A DNA stretch of 64,000 nt from JBGTCD01 sp041749015. GTDB taxonomy: Bacteria > Bacteroidota > Bacteroidia > Cytophagales > Cyclobacteriaceae. The notes beneath the pieces are model-generated. The model was given only the letters and a program-made list of their open reading frames with translations, made no database searches and had not been told where the DNA came from. The stretch lies in NCBI GenBank assembly GCA_041749015.1, contig JBGTCD010000039.1, forward strand, positions 1-64,000, in the 5' to 3' direction. The stretch's first letter is position 1, and every line of letters begins with the position of its first letter. Position numbers and translations under genes: made by a program. Positions 53,918-62,786 of this stretch are shown here, one piece after another.

Positions 53918-55221
53918 ACAGCTTTCCTTCCTATACTGATATAATTAAACCCTAACTTTTCCATTTGGTCAACAGCATAAAGATTTCTGCCATCAAAGAT
54001 AAGCTTATTTTTAAGCACCTCTCCAAGACGGTCAAAATCCGGGGTTCTGAATACTGGCCATTCTGTCACGATGAGCAGTGCATCCGCACCTGTAGCCGCT
54101 TCATATTCATCCCTGCAATATTCAACTGCATCACCTATTTGACCTCTTACGTTTTCTATGGCTTCCGGATCGTACACTTTTACTTTGGCTCCCAAATCCA
54201 GTAATTCTTTAATATTGGCTAGAGAGGGTGCCTCCCGGATATCATCTGTATAAGGCTTGAATGCCAAACCCCATATAGCAATGGTCTTACCGCTAAGATC
54301 ACCATCAAACCGATCCAGGATTTGTGGGATAAGCTTAATCTTTTGAGATTCATTAATTGCCATTACGGCGTTGATTATTTTGAAATCGTAATCGACATCC
54401 TTGGCAGATTTTGAAAGGGCCTGAACATCTTTAGGGAAACAACTCCCGCCATAGCCTATCCCTGCAAACAAAAACCGCTTTCCAATTCTACTGTCTGTAC
54501 CAATTCCTTTACGCACCTGATCTACATCGGCACCCAGGATCTCACAAAGATTGGCAATCTCATTCATAAAAGTGATCTTGGTCGCCAAAAAGGAATTTGC
54601 TGCATATTTGGTCAATTCTGCCGACCGTAAATCCATATGCACAATTGGGTTGCCCTGGCGAACTAGAGGCGAATAAAGGGTCTCCATAAGGTCACTTGCT
54701 TCTTTGGAATCGCTGCCTATCACCACCCTGTCGGGCTTCATAAAGTCATCAACGGCTACCCCCTCCCTTAGAAATTCAGGATTAGATACCACATCAAAAG
54801 GTACTTTTGCAGTTTTAGCTATCCTTGACCGAACCTGTTCAGCCGTGCCAACAGGCACTGTACTTTTATCAACAATCACGGTGTATCCTTTTAAAAGAGG
54901 GCCGAGCTGATCTGCTACCTTAAGCACATACTGAAGATCGGCAGCACCATCAGCTCCTGGCGGAGTGGGTAAGGCAAGAAAAATGACCATGGCCCCTTCG
55001 ATCCCTTCTTTAAGATCAGTGGTAAATCCTAATCTCCCCTGTTTAGTATTTCTCTCGAAAATCTGCTCAAGACCGGGCTCATAAATGGTTATTTTCCCAT
55101 TCCTGAGCATCTCAACTTTCTTTTCATCAATGTCAACACAGGTTACATGATTTCCCGTTTCAGCAAAGCAAGTTCCTGTTACCAGCCCTACATACCCGGT
55201 CCCAACTACAGATATTTTCAT
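53914..55221 (-). CDS. ugd: UDP-glucose 6-dehydrogenase
   Basis: 435 residues. It oxidises UDP-glucose to UDP-glucuronate with two NAD+. The N-terminal Rossmann motif GTGYVGLVTGTCFAETG, the central lysine region ELTKYAANSFLATKI and the catalytic cysteine in YGGSCFPKDVQAL are present. It is the first gene of the five-gene nucleotide-sugar operon; 217 bp to the divergent acyl-CoA dehydrogenase holds the promoter region. Confidence 0.97.
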   Translation of the reverse strand: MKISVVGTGYVGLVTGTCFAETGNHVTCVDIDEKKVEMLRNGKITIYEPGLEQIFERNTKQGRLGFTTDLKEGIEGAMVIFLALPTPPGADGAADLQYVLKVADQLGPLLKGYTVIVDKSTVPVGTAEQVRSRIAKTAKVPFDVVSNPEFLREGVAVDDFMKPDRVVIGSDSKEASDLMETLYSPLVRQGNPIVHMDLRSAELTKYAANSFLATKITFMNEIANLCEILGADVDQVRKGIGTDSRIGKRFLFAGIGYGGSCFPKDVQALSKSAKDVDYDFKIINAVMAINESQKIKLIPQILDRFDGDLSGKTIAIWGLAFKPYTDDIREAPSLANIKELLDLGAKVKVYDPEAIENVRGQIGDAVEYCRDEYEAATGADALLIVTEWPVFRTPDFDRLGEVLKNKLIFDGRNLYAVDQMEKLGFNYISIGRKAV

Positions 55222-55438
55222 CTCTTATTAATATGATTTTTCAATTAAACTGCAAAATAGGATATTCTTAGGAAGGTTCTTAATTATTAGCTAAAACCTT
55301 AAAAAGATGTAAAGGTTGGAGGGAAGTTTACAACAAAGGCAGGTGGCAAGATAAAAATAATAAGTGCATTCCAAACTAACATTCGTTTGCTATTTTCGTT
55401 AAATTGCAAACGCATATTTTTTTTAAAATTATTTTTTG

Positions 55439-56608
55439 ATGAGTACAAGTACAGAAATAGCCCCACATCCTATTTATAAGCTCAACGAAAATCAAGTTAT
55501 GATTCGTGATATGATCAGAGATTTCGCTGAGCGGGAGATTCGCCCCAAAATCATGGAGTGGGATGAGTCGCAGGAATTTCCAGTTTCCTTATTCAAACAA
55601 CTGGGGGAATTAGGTTTGTTAGGAGTATTAGTGCCTCAGGAATATGGTGGATCAGGATTTGGATACCATGAGTATGTCACCGCTATAGAAGAAATCTCTA
55701 AAGTAGATGGTTCTATTGGCTTATCCGTTGCAGCCCATAATTCTCTTTGCACAGGGCATATCCTGAGTTTTGGAAATGAAAAACAGAAATCCAAATATCT
55801 ACCCAAGCTCGCCACAGGCGAATGGATTGGTGCCTGGGGCCTCACAGAGCCTAATACCGGCTCTGATGCAGGCAATATGCGCACCGTGGCTGAAAAAGAC
55901 GGTGATTATTATATTATTAATGGCGCCAAGAATTTTATCACACATGGCAAGTCCGGTGATGTCGCCGTAGTCATTGTCAGGACCGGAGATGTCGGTGATT
56001 CCCATGGCATGACCGCTTTTATCATTGAGAAAGGTACTCCGGGTTTCGCTCCCGGCAGAAAAGAAAATAAGCTGGGCATGCGCGCATCAGAAACCGCGGA
56101 GCTGATTTTTGACAATTGCAAAATCCATAAGGACCAGATGCTTGGTGAAGAAGGTCAGGGATTTATTCAGTCGATGAAAATTCTTGATGGAGGTCGTATT
56201 TCCATTGCAGCATTAAGCCTGGGTATCGCACAGGGGGCTTATGAAGCGTCGCTTCAATATTCAAAGGAAAGGCACCAGTTTAACCAGCCTATCTCCAGTT
56301 TTCAGGGCATTTCCTTCAAACTAGCAGATATGGCCACCAATATTGAAGCCTCAAGACTTCTCATTCAGCGCGCATCTGATATGAAAAACAACGGCGAAGC
56401 CATGACTAAAGAATCTGCCATGGCTAAATACTTTGCCTCGGAGACAGCGGTCTCGGTAGCCAATGATGCCGTCCAGATTTTTGGAGGATATGGGTTCACC
56501 AAAGATTATCCTGTCGAAAAGTTTTACCGGGATGCCAAATTATGCACGATCGGTGAAGGCACTTCCGAAATACAAAAGTTAGTGATTTCAAGGGCAATAT
56601 TAAAATGA
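55439..56608 (+). CDS. acyl-CoA dehydrogenase
   Basis: 389 residues from ATG 55439. FAD-linked alpha,beta-dehydrogenation of a short- to medium-chain acyl-CoA. Motifs: GAWGLTEPNTGSDAGNM, FITHGKSGD, QIFGGYGFTKDYPVEKFYRDAK and GEGTSEIQKLV with the catalytic glutamate position. Substrate chain length not readable. An inverted pair cgtttgc (55384-55390) and gcaaacg (55406-55412) lies just upstream and might be a regulator site. Confidence 0.95.
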   Translation: MSTSTEIAPHPIYKLNENQVMIRDMIRDFAEREIRPKIMEWDESQEFPVSLFKQLGELGLLGVLVPQEYGGSGFGYHEYVTAIEEISKVDGSIGLSVAAHNSLCTGHILSFGNEKQKSKYLPKLATGEWIGAWGLTEPNTGSDAGNMRTVAEKDGDYYIINGAKNFITHGKSGDVAVVIVRTGDVGDSHGMTAFIIEKGTPGFAPGRKENKLGMRASETAELIFDNCKIHKDQMLGEEGQGFIQSMKILDGGRISIAALSLGIAQGAYEASLQYSKERHQFNQPISSFQGISFKLADMATNIEASRLLIQRASDMKNNGEAMTKESAMAKYFASETAVSVANDAVQIFGGYGFTKDYPVEKFYRDAKLCTIGEGTSEIQKLVISRAILK

Positions 56609-56610
56609 GG

Positions 56611-56642
56611 TTTGGAATTTGTGCAGAAAAGTTTTATTTTTG
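56611..56642 (+). promoter_or_regulatory. predicted Bacteroidota-type promoter of rpsU
   Basis: TTTG (56611-56614), 20-bp spacer, TATTTTTG (56635-56642): a full match to TTTG-N20-TAnnTTTG. It begins 2 bp after the acyl-CoA dehydrogenase stop, giving the rpsU operon its own start. Confidence 0.75.
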
Positions 56643-56675
56643 CAGCCCTGAAAGAGAAAAAAATTAGTTGAAAAA

Positions 56676-56870
56676 ATGATCGTAGTTAACGTCAAAGAAA
56701 ACGAAAGTATAGACAAGGCACTGAAGCGCTTCAAGAAGAAGTTTGAGAAAACAGGCGTACTTAGGGAATTAAGGTCTCGTACCGCTTTTGAAAAGCCTTC
56801 TGTTACTCGTAGAAGCGAAAAGCTTCGTGCTGCTTACAGACAAAAAATGTACGCAAGGGAAAATTATTAA
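56676..56870 (+). CDS. rpsU: 30S ribosomal protein S21
   Basis: 64 residues, very basic. It matches S21: VVNVKENESIDKALKRFKKK at the start and RRSEKLRAAYRQKMYAREN at the end. It joins the small subunit late. It leads the run rpsU-xerC-hpf, an order common in Bacteroidota, downstream of a strong predicted promoter. Confidence 0.97.
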   Translation: MIVVNVKENESIDKALKRFKKKFEKTGVLRELRSRTAFEKPSVTRRSEKLRAAYRQKMYARENY

Positions 56871-56939
56871 TCCCCCGGCTTTTTTAAATATATAAAAATC
56901 CTTAAGTTGGACATCCGGTAAAATTCGGGGTTTGGCTTA

Positions 56940-57818
56940 ATGATTTTTTCTTTTTTGCAATATCTCCAATATGAGAAGCGGGCAAGCGCCCATACGCTAA
57001 TCTCCTACAAAACCGACCTAGGTCAGGTCAGCCAATTCCTTGATGAAAATTTTGAATTAAAGCCGGAAGCTGCAGAAAGTCTTCATTTGAGAACCTGGAT
57101 CATCACATTAGTAGAAAGTGGGATCAAAGAAACCAGCATCAATCGGAAAATTGCCACCCTCCGTGCTTTTTATAAATTCTTAATTAAAAGAGGCCATCTG
57201 CAAAAAGACCCCACAAAGAAACTTGTCGCTCTAAAAACCAGCAAAAGGTTACCGCAGTTTGTCAAGGAAGACGAACTCCTCAAGCTTCTGGATCACTTTT
57301 CATTTGAAGATGATTTTACCGGTTACCGTAATAGGCTGGTGCTCGAGCTGCTCTACGGCACAGGGATCAGGCTCTCAGAATTGATCAATGTTAAGGACGA
57401 AAATATTGATCTCAGCAGCAAAACTATCAGGGTTTTAGGAAAGAGAAATAAAGAGCGGATAATACCAATTCCTGACTCTACCCTTCAGGTAATTGAGCCT
57501 TATTTAAAGCTAAGAAATAGTCAAAATTTTATCAACGAAACGGGACATTTCCTCGTTTCAGAAAGTGGGGGGCCGTGCTATCCTGTCCTTATCTATAGGA
57601 TTGTTCATCGGTATCTGGAACAGTTTACAACTGTTGGAAAGCGTAGCCCGCACGTTTTGCGCCACACGTTCGCTACGCATTTATTAAATCATGGTGCTGA
57701 CTTGAATGCGGTAAAAGATTTGTTGGGCCATTCCAGTTTGGCGGCTACTCAAGTCTATACGCATAACACTATGGAAAAGCTCAAATCTGTTTATGAGCAG
57801 GCGCACCCTAAAGCTTAA
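56940..57818 (+). CDS. xerC: XerC/XerD-type tyrosine recombinase
   Basis: 292 residues. N-terminal SAM-like DNA-binding domain (1-90) and C-terminal catalytic domain. The active-site set is complete: R144 (GTGIRLSEL), H238 and R241 (HVLRHTFATH), H264 (LLGHSSLAAT) and nucleophile Y273 (QVYTHN). It resolves chromosome dimers at dif. Position between rpsU and hpf supports the housekeeping role rather than a mobile element. Confidence 0.95.
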   Translation: MIFSFLQYLQYEKRASAHTLISYKTDLGQVSQFLDENFELKPEAAESLHLRTWIITLVESGIKETSINRKIATLRAFYKFLIKRGHLQKDPTKKLVALKTSKRLPQFVKEDELLKLLDHFSFEDDFTGYRNRLVLELLYGTGIRLSELINVKDENIDLSSKTIRVLGKRNKERIIPIPDSTLQVIEPYLKLRNSQNFINETGHFLVSESGGPCYPVLIYRIVHRYLEQFTTVGKRSPHVLRHTFATHLLNHGADLNAVKDLLGHSSLAATQVYTHNTMEKLKSVYEQAHPKA

Positions 57819-57843
57819 TTTTATCACAAAAAACGTAACTATT

Positions 57844-58146
57844 ATGAAACTACAAGTGCACTCCATTCATTTCGATGCTGATCAGAAGTTGATCGATTTC
57901 ATTCAAAAAAAAATTGACAAGTTGGAAACCTTTTATGACCGGATGGTGGATGGCGAAGTATTCCTCAAACTAAATAATGTGGATGGCATTGAAAATAAAT
58001 CCGTTGAGATCAAACTCAATGTGCCCGGGAGTCAATTTTTTGCCAAGGAGCGCGCAAAATCCTTTGAAGAGGCCACAGACCTTGCAGCAGAAAAACTAAG
58101 GCGACAAATCCGAAAACATAAACAAAAAATGATGCCTCACGCATAA
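57844..58146 (+). CDS. hpf: short ribosome hibernation-promoting factor
   Basis: 100 residues from ATG 57844, 25 bp after xerC. The frame also opens at 57793, inside xerC, but KLQVHSIHFDADQKLIDFIQ is the family start. HPF/RaiA binds the 30S subunit and holds ribosomes inactive in stationary phase. It is the short form, lacking the dimerisation tail. Ends at a strong terminator. Confidence 0.95.
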   Translation: MKLQVHSIHFDADQKLIDFIQKKIDKLETFYDRMVDGEVFLKLNNVDGIENKSVEIKLNVPGSQFFAKERAKSFEEATDLAAEKLRRQIRKHKQKMMPHA

Positions 58147-58150
58147 ATCA

Positions 58151-58183
58151 AAAAAGGCTGACTATTGAAGTCAGCCTTTTTTT
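58151..58183. terminator. bidirectional intrinsic terminator
   Basis: aaaaaggctgact (58151-58163) pairs with agtcagccttttt (58169-58181) around attga. The T-run on each strand suits termination of both hpf (plus) and the convergent lipoprotein gene (minus). Confidence 0.9.
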
Positions 58184-58208
58184 ATATTAAATTTCTATTC
58201 AGGTTCTT

Positions 58209-58763
58209 TTATTCATCATCATCCTCAATTTTTGCTAACTCACTGTCGATGATTTCTTCAATTAGTGCTTTAGTCCTGGCATCGATAGCTGGATCTGCCT
58301 TAGCCTGCCTTTTCATAAACCTAAACATGGCATTTTTCCTGATTTCGTAAGCAACAAATACCGTATACCGTTGGGTTTCCTTTGAGTAATACTTCTTTTC
58401 TCCAACCTTACGTAGGTCAGCAAGGTTGGTATTCATAACCTCACGCACCAAAGTTTGAAATTTATCAGCCACATCAGCAGCCCGCTCATTTTCCGTTTGA
58501 CCAAGGTATTGATCACTTACAGCCCTGATGTTGGTACTTACCTGGCCGGCTAATTGATTTTTAGCGTCAAGGTCTGCCTTGCTTTTGGCAATATTGTCTT
58601 TGGAGCTTTCTGCCTTACCTACCGCACGAAACCACCGGTTATTTGATTCGTAATTTGATCCCCTAAATGGCTCTTTCACCCTCTTGCCAAATATTCCCTC
58701 CCCACATGATGCCGTAAATGCGATGGTAGCCCCCATCATAAAGAGTAGTATTAAGTTTTTCAT
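58209..58763 (-). CDS. LPP20-like lipoprotein
   Basis: 184 residues from ATG 58763, giving lipobox TIAFTASC; the frame extends to 58826 without a signal. The body has an alpha-beta pattern FRAVGKAESSKDNIAKSKAD and ends in a very acidic tail EDDDE. The phrase of repeated A and K in an amphipathic helix followed by VFVAYEIRKN resembles LPP20/FlgT-type lipoproteins, a weak match. Located in the outer-membrane inner leaflet by its signal. It lies 52 bp after the methyltransferase stop and may be a separate gene. Confidence 0.6.
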   Translation of the reverse strand: MKNLILLFMMGATIAFTASCGEGIFGKRVKEPFRGSNYESNNRWFRAVGKAESSKDNIAKSKADLDAKNQLAGQVSTNIRAVSDQYLGQTENERAADVADKFQTLVREVMNTNLADLRKVGEKKYYSKETQRYTVFVAYEIRKNAMFRFMKRQAKADPAIDARTKALIEEIIDSELAKIEDDDE

Positions 58764-58815
58764 GATTTTTGGATTTGGATTCATACAAATGTACAACATA
58801 AAAATTATGCCAGAC

Positions 58816-59538
58816 TTATTGGTCACTTGAAAAAATGACCAACTCCCAACGAAAAGCCCACCGCCACTTTAAGGTAAAAACAGCATCTGGGAGCGTTTTT
58901 ATTATGTTCAATAAATCTTTCCTTTTAAATGCTCTGAGCACAGAAAGCGGCGCATCATTTTTGACCATGGGAGACTTTGAAAAAAATCTGGTGATAAATT
59001 TAATCGAATAGTAGGCAAACCAATGCCTGTGAAGGTCATTAATTACCACCCCAAGATTGGCATACTCATGCAGGTTTTGAAGTAACCCTTCCAGAGCGGG
59101 CTCGTCAAAATGGTGGGTAAATAAAGTGCATAAATAAATGTCGCAGTCTTTGGATCTGAAGTCTAAATTAAAAACATTCCCTTGTTCATAGGATATCTCA
59201 GGGTAATCTGTAGAATTTTCTTCAGCATACGCGATAATGGATGGATTAGCATCAAAACCGACAAAGATGACGGGAATATTCTTTTTCCTGAACCAGTCTG
59301 CCACCAGGCGCAGCATATCGCCACCTCCGCATCCCAGGTCCATGATTTTATAAGGCCTTTCGCGAGGACCGTTTTTTTTTATTAATGATGAAATCCCATT
59401 CTGGGTTACATTATTGCCACCGAGCCATTTATTGATCGTACGCAGTTCCTTAAGAGTTTGCCAGATTACCGGACCCTCTGAATCAAGGACATCCATCAAT
59501 TCTTCCTCATAAGACCTTTGGTGAAACTTACCCATCAT
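58816..59538 (-). CDS. class I SAM-dependent methyltransferase
   Basis: 240 residues. SAM-binding motif I is IMDLGCGGGDMLRLVA, followed by GFDANPSIIAYAEE and LCTLFTHHFDEPAL. It overlaps the type III polyketide synthase by 11 bp, so it is probably the tailoring enzyme that O- or C-methylates the polyketide product. The C-terminal part is hydrophobic (SIKFITRFFSKSP), as for enzymes on lipid-like substrates. Regiochemistry unknown. Confidence 0.88.
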   Translation of the reverse strand: MMGKFHQRSYEEELMDVLDSEGPVIWQTLKELRTINKWLGGNNVTQNGISSLIKKNGPRERPYKIMDLGCGGGDMLRLVADWFRKKNIPVIFVGFDANPSIIAYAEENSTDYPEISYEQGNVFNLDFRSKDCDIYLCTLFTHHFDEPALEGLLQNLHEYANLGVVINDLHRHWFAYYSIKFITRFFSKSPMVKNDAPLSVLRAFKRKDLLNIIKTLPDAVFTLKWRWAFRWELVIFSSDQ

Positions 59539-60610
59539 CTCTTACTTTCAATAGTACACTTTCCATGGAAATGCCAGGGCCAAAAGACAATCCAAGGATA
59601 TTTTTATTGGCATCACTCTTACTGAGGTTGCTCCATTGGGCCTTCAGCACAAATAGAAAGGTGGGAGAGGACATGTTTCCAAAATATCTCAACACATCAT
59701 ATGAGGCCCCTAGTGATTTTTGTTCCAATCCGAGCAGATTTGTCACAGTCTCCAAAATTTTCTTACCCCCAGGATGAACCGCATAAAAATCGACCTGATG
59801 CATTTCTTTTGCCAGGCGTTCTACCAATCTTGCCAAAGCATTACCAACATGCACAGGTACCTGGTCGGAGAGTTTCATCTCAAAACCAAAATCACCTATA
59901 TTCCAGGTCATATCCTCATGTCCTGTAGGTTCAATACCGCTTAAAAATCTGGTGATCTCTAGAGATCTGCCTTGAGGACTAGCGGAAATCAATGCTGCTG
60001 CTGCACCATCACCGAATAAGGATGCTGATAGCATGCTGTCAGGATCTTTATTTTTTTGCAGATGAAGACTACAAAGTTCCACACAAACCAAAAGAATTAT
60101 CGCATCAGGATTTGACCTGGCTATGCTATCTGCCATTTTTAGTCCGTTCAAAGCCCCCTGACACCCCATGAAATTAATACAGGTACGCGATATGTCTTCA
60201 TTAAGGCCTAGCCTGTAAATTAGATCAATATCCAAACCAGGGGCATAAAGCCCGGTACAGGAGACGGTGATTAAGTGGGTGACTTTTGTTGCAGAAACTT
60301 CTATATCCTTGAAACAAGCTTCTGCAGCCATGCCGGCCAAAGGTGCGGCTTCATTCCGGTAAATCTCCATCCTTTCCCTGGTGGAGGGGGTGTGGCCATT
60401 AAAACTAAAAAATGTGGGTGCCTTTCCATTAGAGAAGTCCGGCACCACTGAAAAACGTTCCTGGATGCCAGTAGCCCGATACAAAACCTCAAGCTGATGC
60501 GCTTCTATGTTATCCAGCTTGAGGAATTCATGCATAAAGTGGACTGTATCTTTTTGTATGTGCCGGTGTTGGGGATTGGCAGTTTGAATGCTATGAATAT
60601 AGGAGGGCAT
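59528..60610 (-). CDS. type III polyketide synthase (chalcone synthase superfamily)
   Basis: 360 residues. Catalytic triad C150 (NFMGCQGALNGL), H279 (AVHPGGKK) and N312 (GNMSSPT) is complete. Such enzymes extend an acyl starter with malonyl-CoA and cyclise to pyrones, resorcinols or phloroglucinols. It is divergent from the UbiA prenyltransferase gene (58 bp), and the methyltransferase follows with an 11-bp overlap, so the product is likely a methylated and prenylated aromatic lipid. Starter unit and product are not predictable from sequence. Confidence 0.95.
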   Translation of the reverse strand: MPSYIHSIQTANPQHRHIQKDTVHFMHEFLKLDNIEAHQLEVLYRATGIQERFSVVPDFSNGKAPTFFSFNGHTPSTRERMEIYRNEAAPLAGMAAEACFKDIEVSATKVTHLITVSCTGLYAPGLDIDLIYRLGLNEDISRTCINFMGCQGALNGLKMADSIARSNPDAIILLVCVELCSLHLQKNKDPDSMLSASLFGDGAAAALISASPQGRSLEITRFLSGIEPTGHEDMTWNIGDFGFEMKLSDQVPVHVGNALARLVERLAKEMHQVDFYAVHPGGKKILETVTNLLGLEQKSLGASYDVLRYFGNMSSPTFLFVLKAQWSNLSKSDANKNILGLSFGPGISMESVLLKVRDDG

Positions 60611-60668
60611 ATGTGTCAGAGAAACGTTGAATTTATTTAACTTGCTAAAAATAGAAATGTTTACTTAA

Positions 60669-61568
60669 ATGTTTTCAAAATCTTCCTGGCTCCATCTCAG
60701 ACTTCCCTTTTCCTTTTTGCTATTACCAGTATTTTTATTCGCATTGGCTTATGCTCCTAATTTTACGGAAAAGAGCCTGGGTTTGGTGTTTTTTATTTTA
60801 CATTTTTTGGTATACCCTGCCAGCAATGGATTTAATAGCTATTATGACAAGGATAAAAAAAGTATTGGTTTATTAAAAAACCCACCTGAAGTTCGGCCAG
60901 GCTTGCTCTACCTCTCATTATTATTGGATATTATCGCCTTGATTCTGGCATTTCAGCTCTCCTTTCTTTTTGTGGTGATGGTGTTGATTTATGGACTGGC
61001 CAGCAAAGCCTACAGCCATCCAGGGATCAGACTTAAAAAATACCCCTGGATCGGATGGTTCATCGCAGGTTTTTTCCAGGGATTTTTTACTTTCCTTATA
61101 GCTTATGAAGGCTTGAATGGGTTTGGTTTGGATCAGCTTCTGAGATCAGAAGTTTTAATCCCGGCCATTCTTAGCTCAGGTATGCTTTGGGGAGCCTACC
61201 CAATGACCCAGGTCTATCAGCACGAAGAAGATAGCGAAAGAGGCGATCGAACATTAAGCTTTGTACTCGGGATCAAAGGCACTTTCCTATTTTCAGCATT
61301 GGTTTTTGGGCTGACAGGGCTTGGCTTTATGGCATATTTTTATATAGAAGAAAGCCCCAGACACGCCCTTTACTTCATACTAGCCATCCTCCCTATGCTA
61401 TTGTTTTTCTTCATCTGGTGGTACCGTGTTACAAAAAATACTCAAATAGCAAATTATAAAAGTACCATGTGGCTCAACCTCGTTACCGCTATTTGTTTGA
61501 ATGGCTTTTTCTTTTGGTTGTTTCTGGATAAGTCTCAGATCGTTCAGGTGCTTAAAATGGGCTGGTGA
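60669..61568 (+). CDS. UbiA-family prenyltransferase
   Basis: 299 residues with eight to nine membrane helices. First aspartate motif NSYYDKDKKS near residue 57 and a second acidic motif YQHEEDSERGDRT near 185 fit the UbiA superfamily, which attaches a prenyl chain to an aromatic ring. Its context with a polyketide synthase, a methyltransferase and a geranylgeranyl-reductase-like enzyme supports that role. It overlaps the convergent flavoprotein by 25 bp. Confidence 0.9.
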   Translation: MFSKSSWLHLRLPFSFLLLPVFLFALAYAPNFTEKSLGLVFFILHFLVYPASNGFNSYYDKDKKSIGLLKNPPEVRPGLLYLSLLLDIIALILAFQLSFLFVVMVLIYGLASKAYSHPGIRLKKYPWIGWFIAGFFQGFFTFLIAYEGLNGFGLDQLLRSEVLIPAILSSGMLWGAYPMTQVYQHEEDSERGDRTLSFVLGIKGTFLFSALVFGLTGLGFMAYFYIEESPRHALYFILAILPMLLFFFIWWYRVTKNTQIANYKSTMWLNLVTAICLNGFFFWLFLDKSQIVQVLKMGW

Positions 61569-62686
61569 TATTCAAAAGGCTTTCCATGGGTAAGTTTGAT
61601 GAGTTTTCTAGCAATAAAGGGAGTCTTTCTGCCAAAATTTACTGCCAAAGAGGAAGTCATAGTGCTTCCAAAAAGCTTTTGGAGGTTTCTTCCGGCCTTG
61701 AGCCTGAATGCAAAGGTGTGGTTCCACCTTTTGGTATACTCTTTCTCCAGGTCTTCACGGGTGTAGTGCTGGTCTTGAAAGTACTTACAGATCAATTCAG
61801 ACGCTATCACCGCTCCATGAATGGCCATTGCCATACCATTACCACAAAGAGGTGTAATGAGCCCGGCACTATCACCTGCCATAATGATATGGTCTTCTAC
61901 GGGCAATTTCCTTTCAAAGGAGATTTCGTTGATTACCAGTGGATTTTCAAATAGTTTTTCCCCTTCTCTCAATAAAACCTCCAGCTTAGGATTTTGCCCT
62001 AATAGCTGCTCTTCAAGGGTTTCAATATTCTCAAAAGCCTTAAAGGCATCCCTGTGAATGAGATAGCAAAAATTAGTAATTCCTTTCTCCACATTGCTCA
62101 CGCCACAATATCCCCCTTTAAAATTATGCAGGGCAACTGTATTGGCCTCGTGGTTGGTCTTCATGTGAAATTTGATCCCCATGTATGGCGACCTTAAATT
62201 CATGAATCTTCTTTTCATATTACGGTCGAGCAGTGACCTTTTCCCAAAACAGCCCAAAACAATGGAGGCCTCCAGTTTCTTACCGTCATTAAGGGTTACG
62301 GTGAATTTATTATCGGAGAATTTGGTGTCAGTTACTGTTTTACCAGAAAGCACCTTGACACCCTCATGCTTTGCCACCTCATACCAATATTGGTCCAGGG
62401 AATAGCGGCTGATACCAAAGCCCCCTAGTGGTAAGTCAAGATAGGCACCCTTTCCATTGACATCTGTCAAAAGAAATTGATTTATTTCTGATGGACCGAG
62501 ATGATCAGGATACAAACCCTGGTATTGAAGGAAGGGTTTGGTCTCATTGGAAATGTATTCCCCACATACCCGATGAAATGGATATTGATACTTTTCAATC
62601 AATAGCACTTCAAGGCCCTCCCTCTTTAATAATATTGAGGCCGATAATCCGGCTAAACCCCCTCCAACTACAATTACAGGTACCAA
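61544..62686 (-). CDS. geranylgeranyl-reductase-family FAD-dependent oxidoreductase
   Basis: 380 residues. FAD-binding GGGLAGLSASILL at residue 8, PFHRVCGEYIS at about 40 and GDSAGLITPLCGNGMAMAIHG near 275 match the GGR/digeranylgeranylglycerophospholipid reductase family. It could reduce prenyl double bonds or hydroxylate the aromatic product of the neighbouring cluster. Start is TTG 62686 as an in-frame stop is close upstream and no ATG lies before the FAD motif. Confidence 0.9.
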   Translation of the reverse strand: MVPVIVVGGGLAGLSASILLKREGLEVLLIEKYQYPFHRVCGEYISNETKPFLQYQGLYPDHLGPSEINQFLLTDVNGKGAYLDLPLGGFGISRYSLDQYWYEVAKHEGVKVLSGKTVTDTKFSDNKFTVTLNDGKKLEASIVLGCFGKRSLLDRNMKRRFMNLRSPYMGIKFHMKTNHEANTVALHNFKGGYCGVSNVEKGITNFCYLIHRDAFKAFENIETLEEQLLGQNPKLEVLLREGEKLFENPLVINEISFERKLPVEDHIIMAGDSAGLITPLCGNGMAMAIHGAVIASELICKYFQDQHYTREDLEKEYTKRWNHTFAFRLKAGRNLQKLFGSTMTSSLAVNFGRKTPFIARKLIKLTHGKPFEYHQPILST

Positions 62687-62786
62687 AATGATGAAATAGC
62701 TTTAATGCTCAGATGATTGGAAATATACTTTCAACAAACTTTCACAATATTCGTTATTAAGATTAAGAATTCCGATAACTTTAATT

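Noticed and set aside
49994..55221. Full O-antigen or capsule cluster
   Set aside because: Only nucleotide-sugar synthesis genes are present; no glycosyltransferase, flippase or polymerase is in the window.
56940..57818. Tyrosine recombinase as evidence of an integrated element
   Set aside because: It lies between rpsU and hpf, a housekeeping order in Bacteroidota, and has no attachment repeats or cargo; XerC is the better reading.
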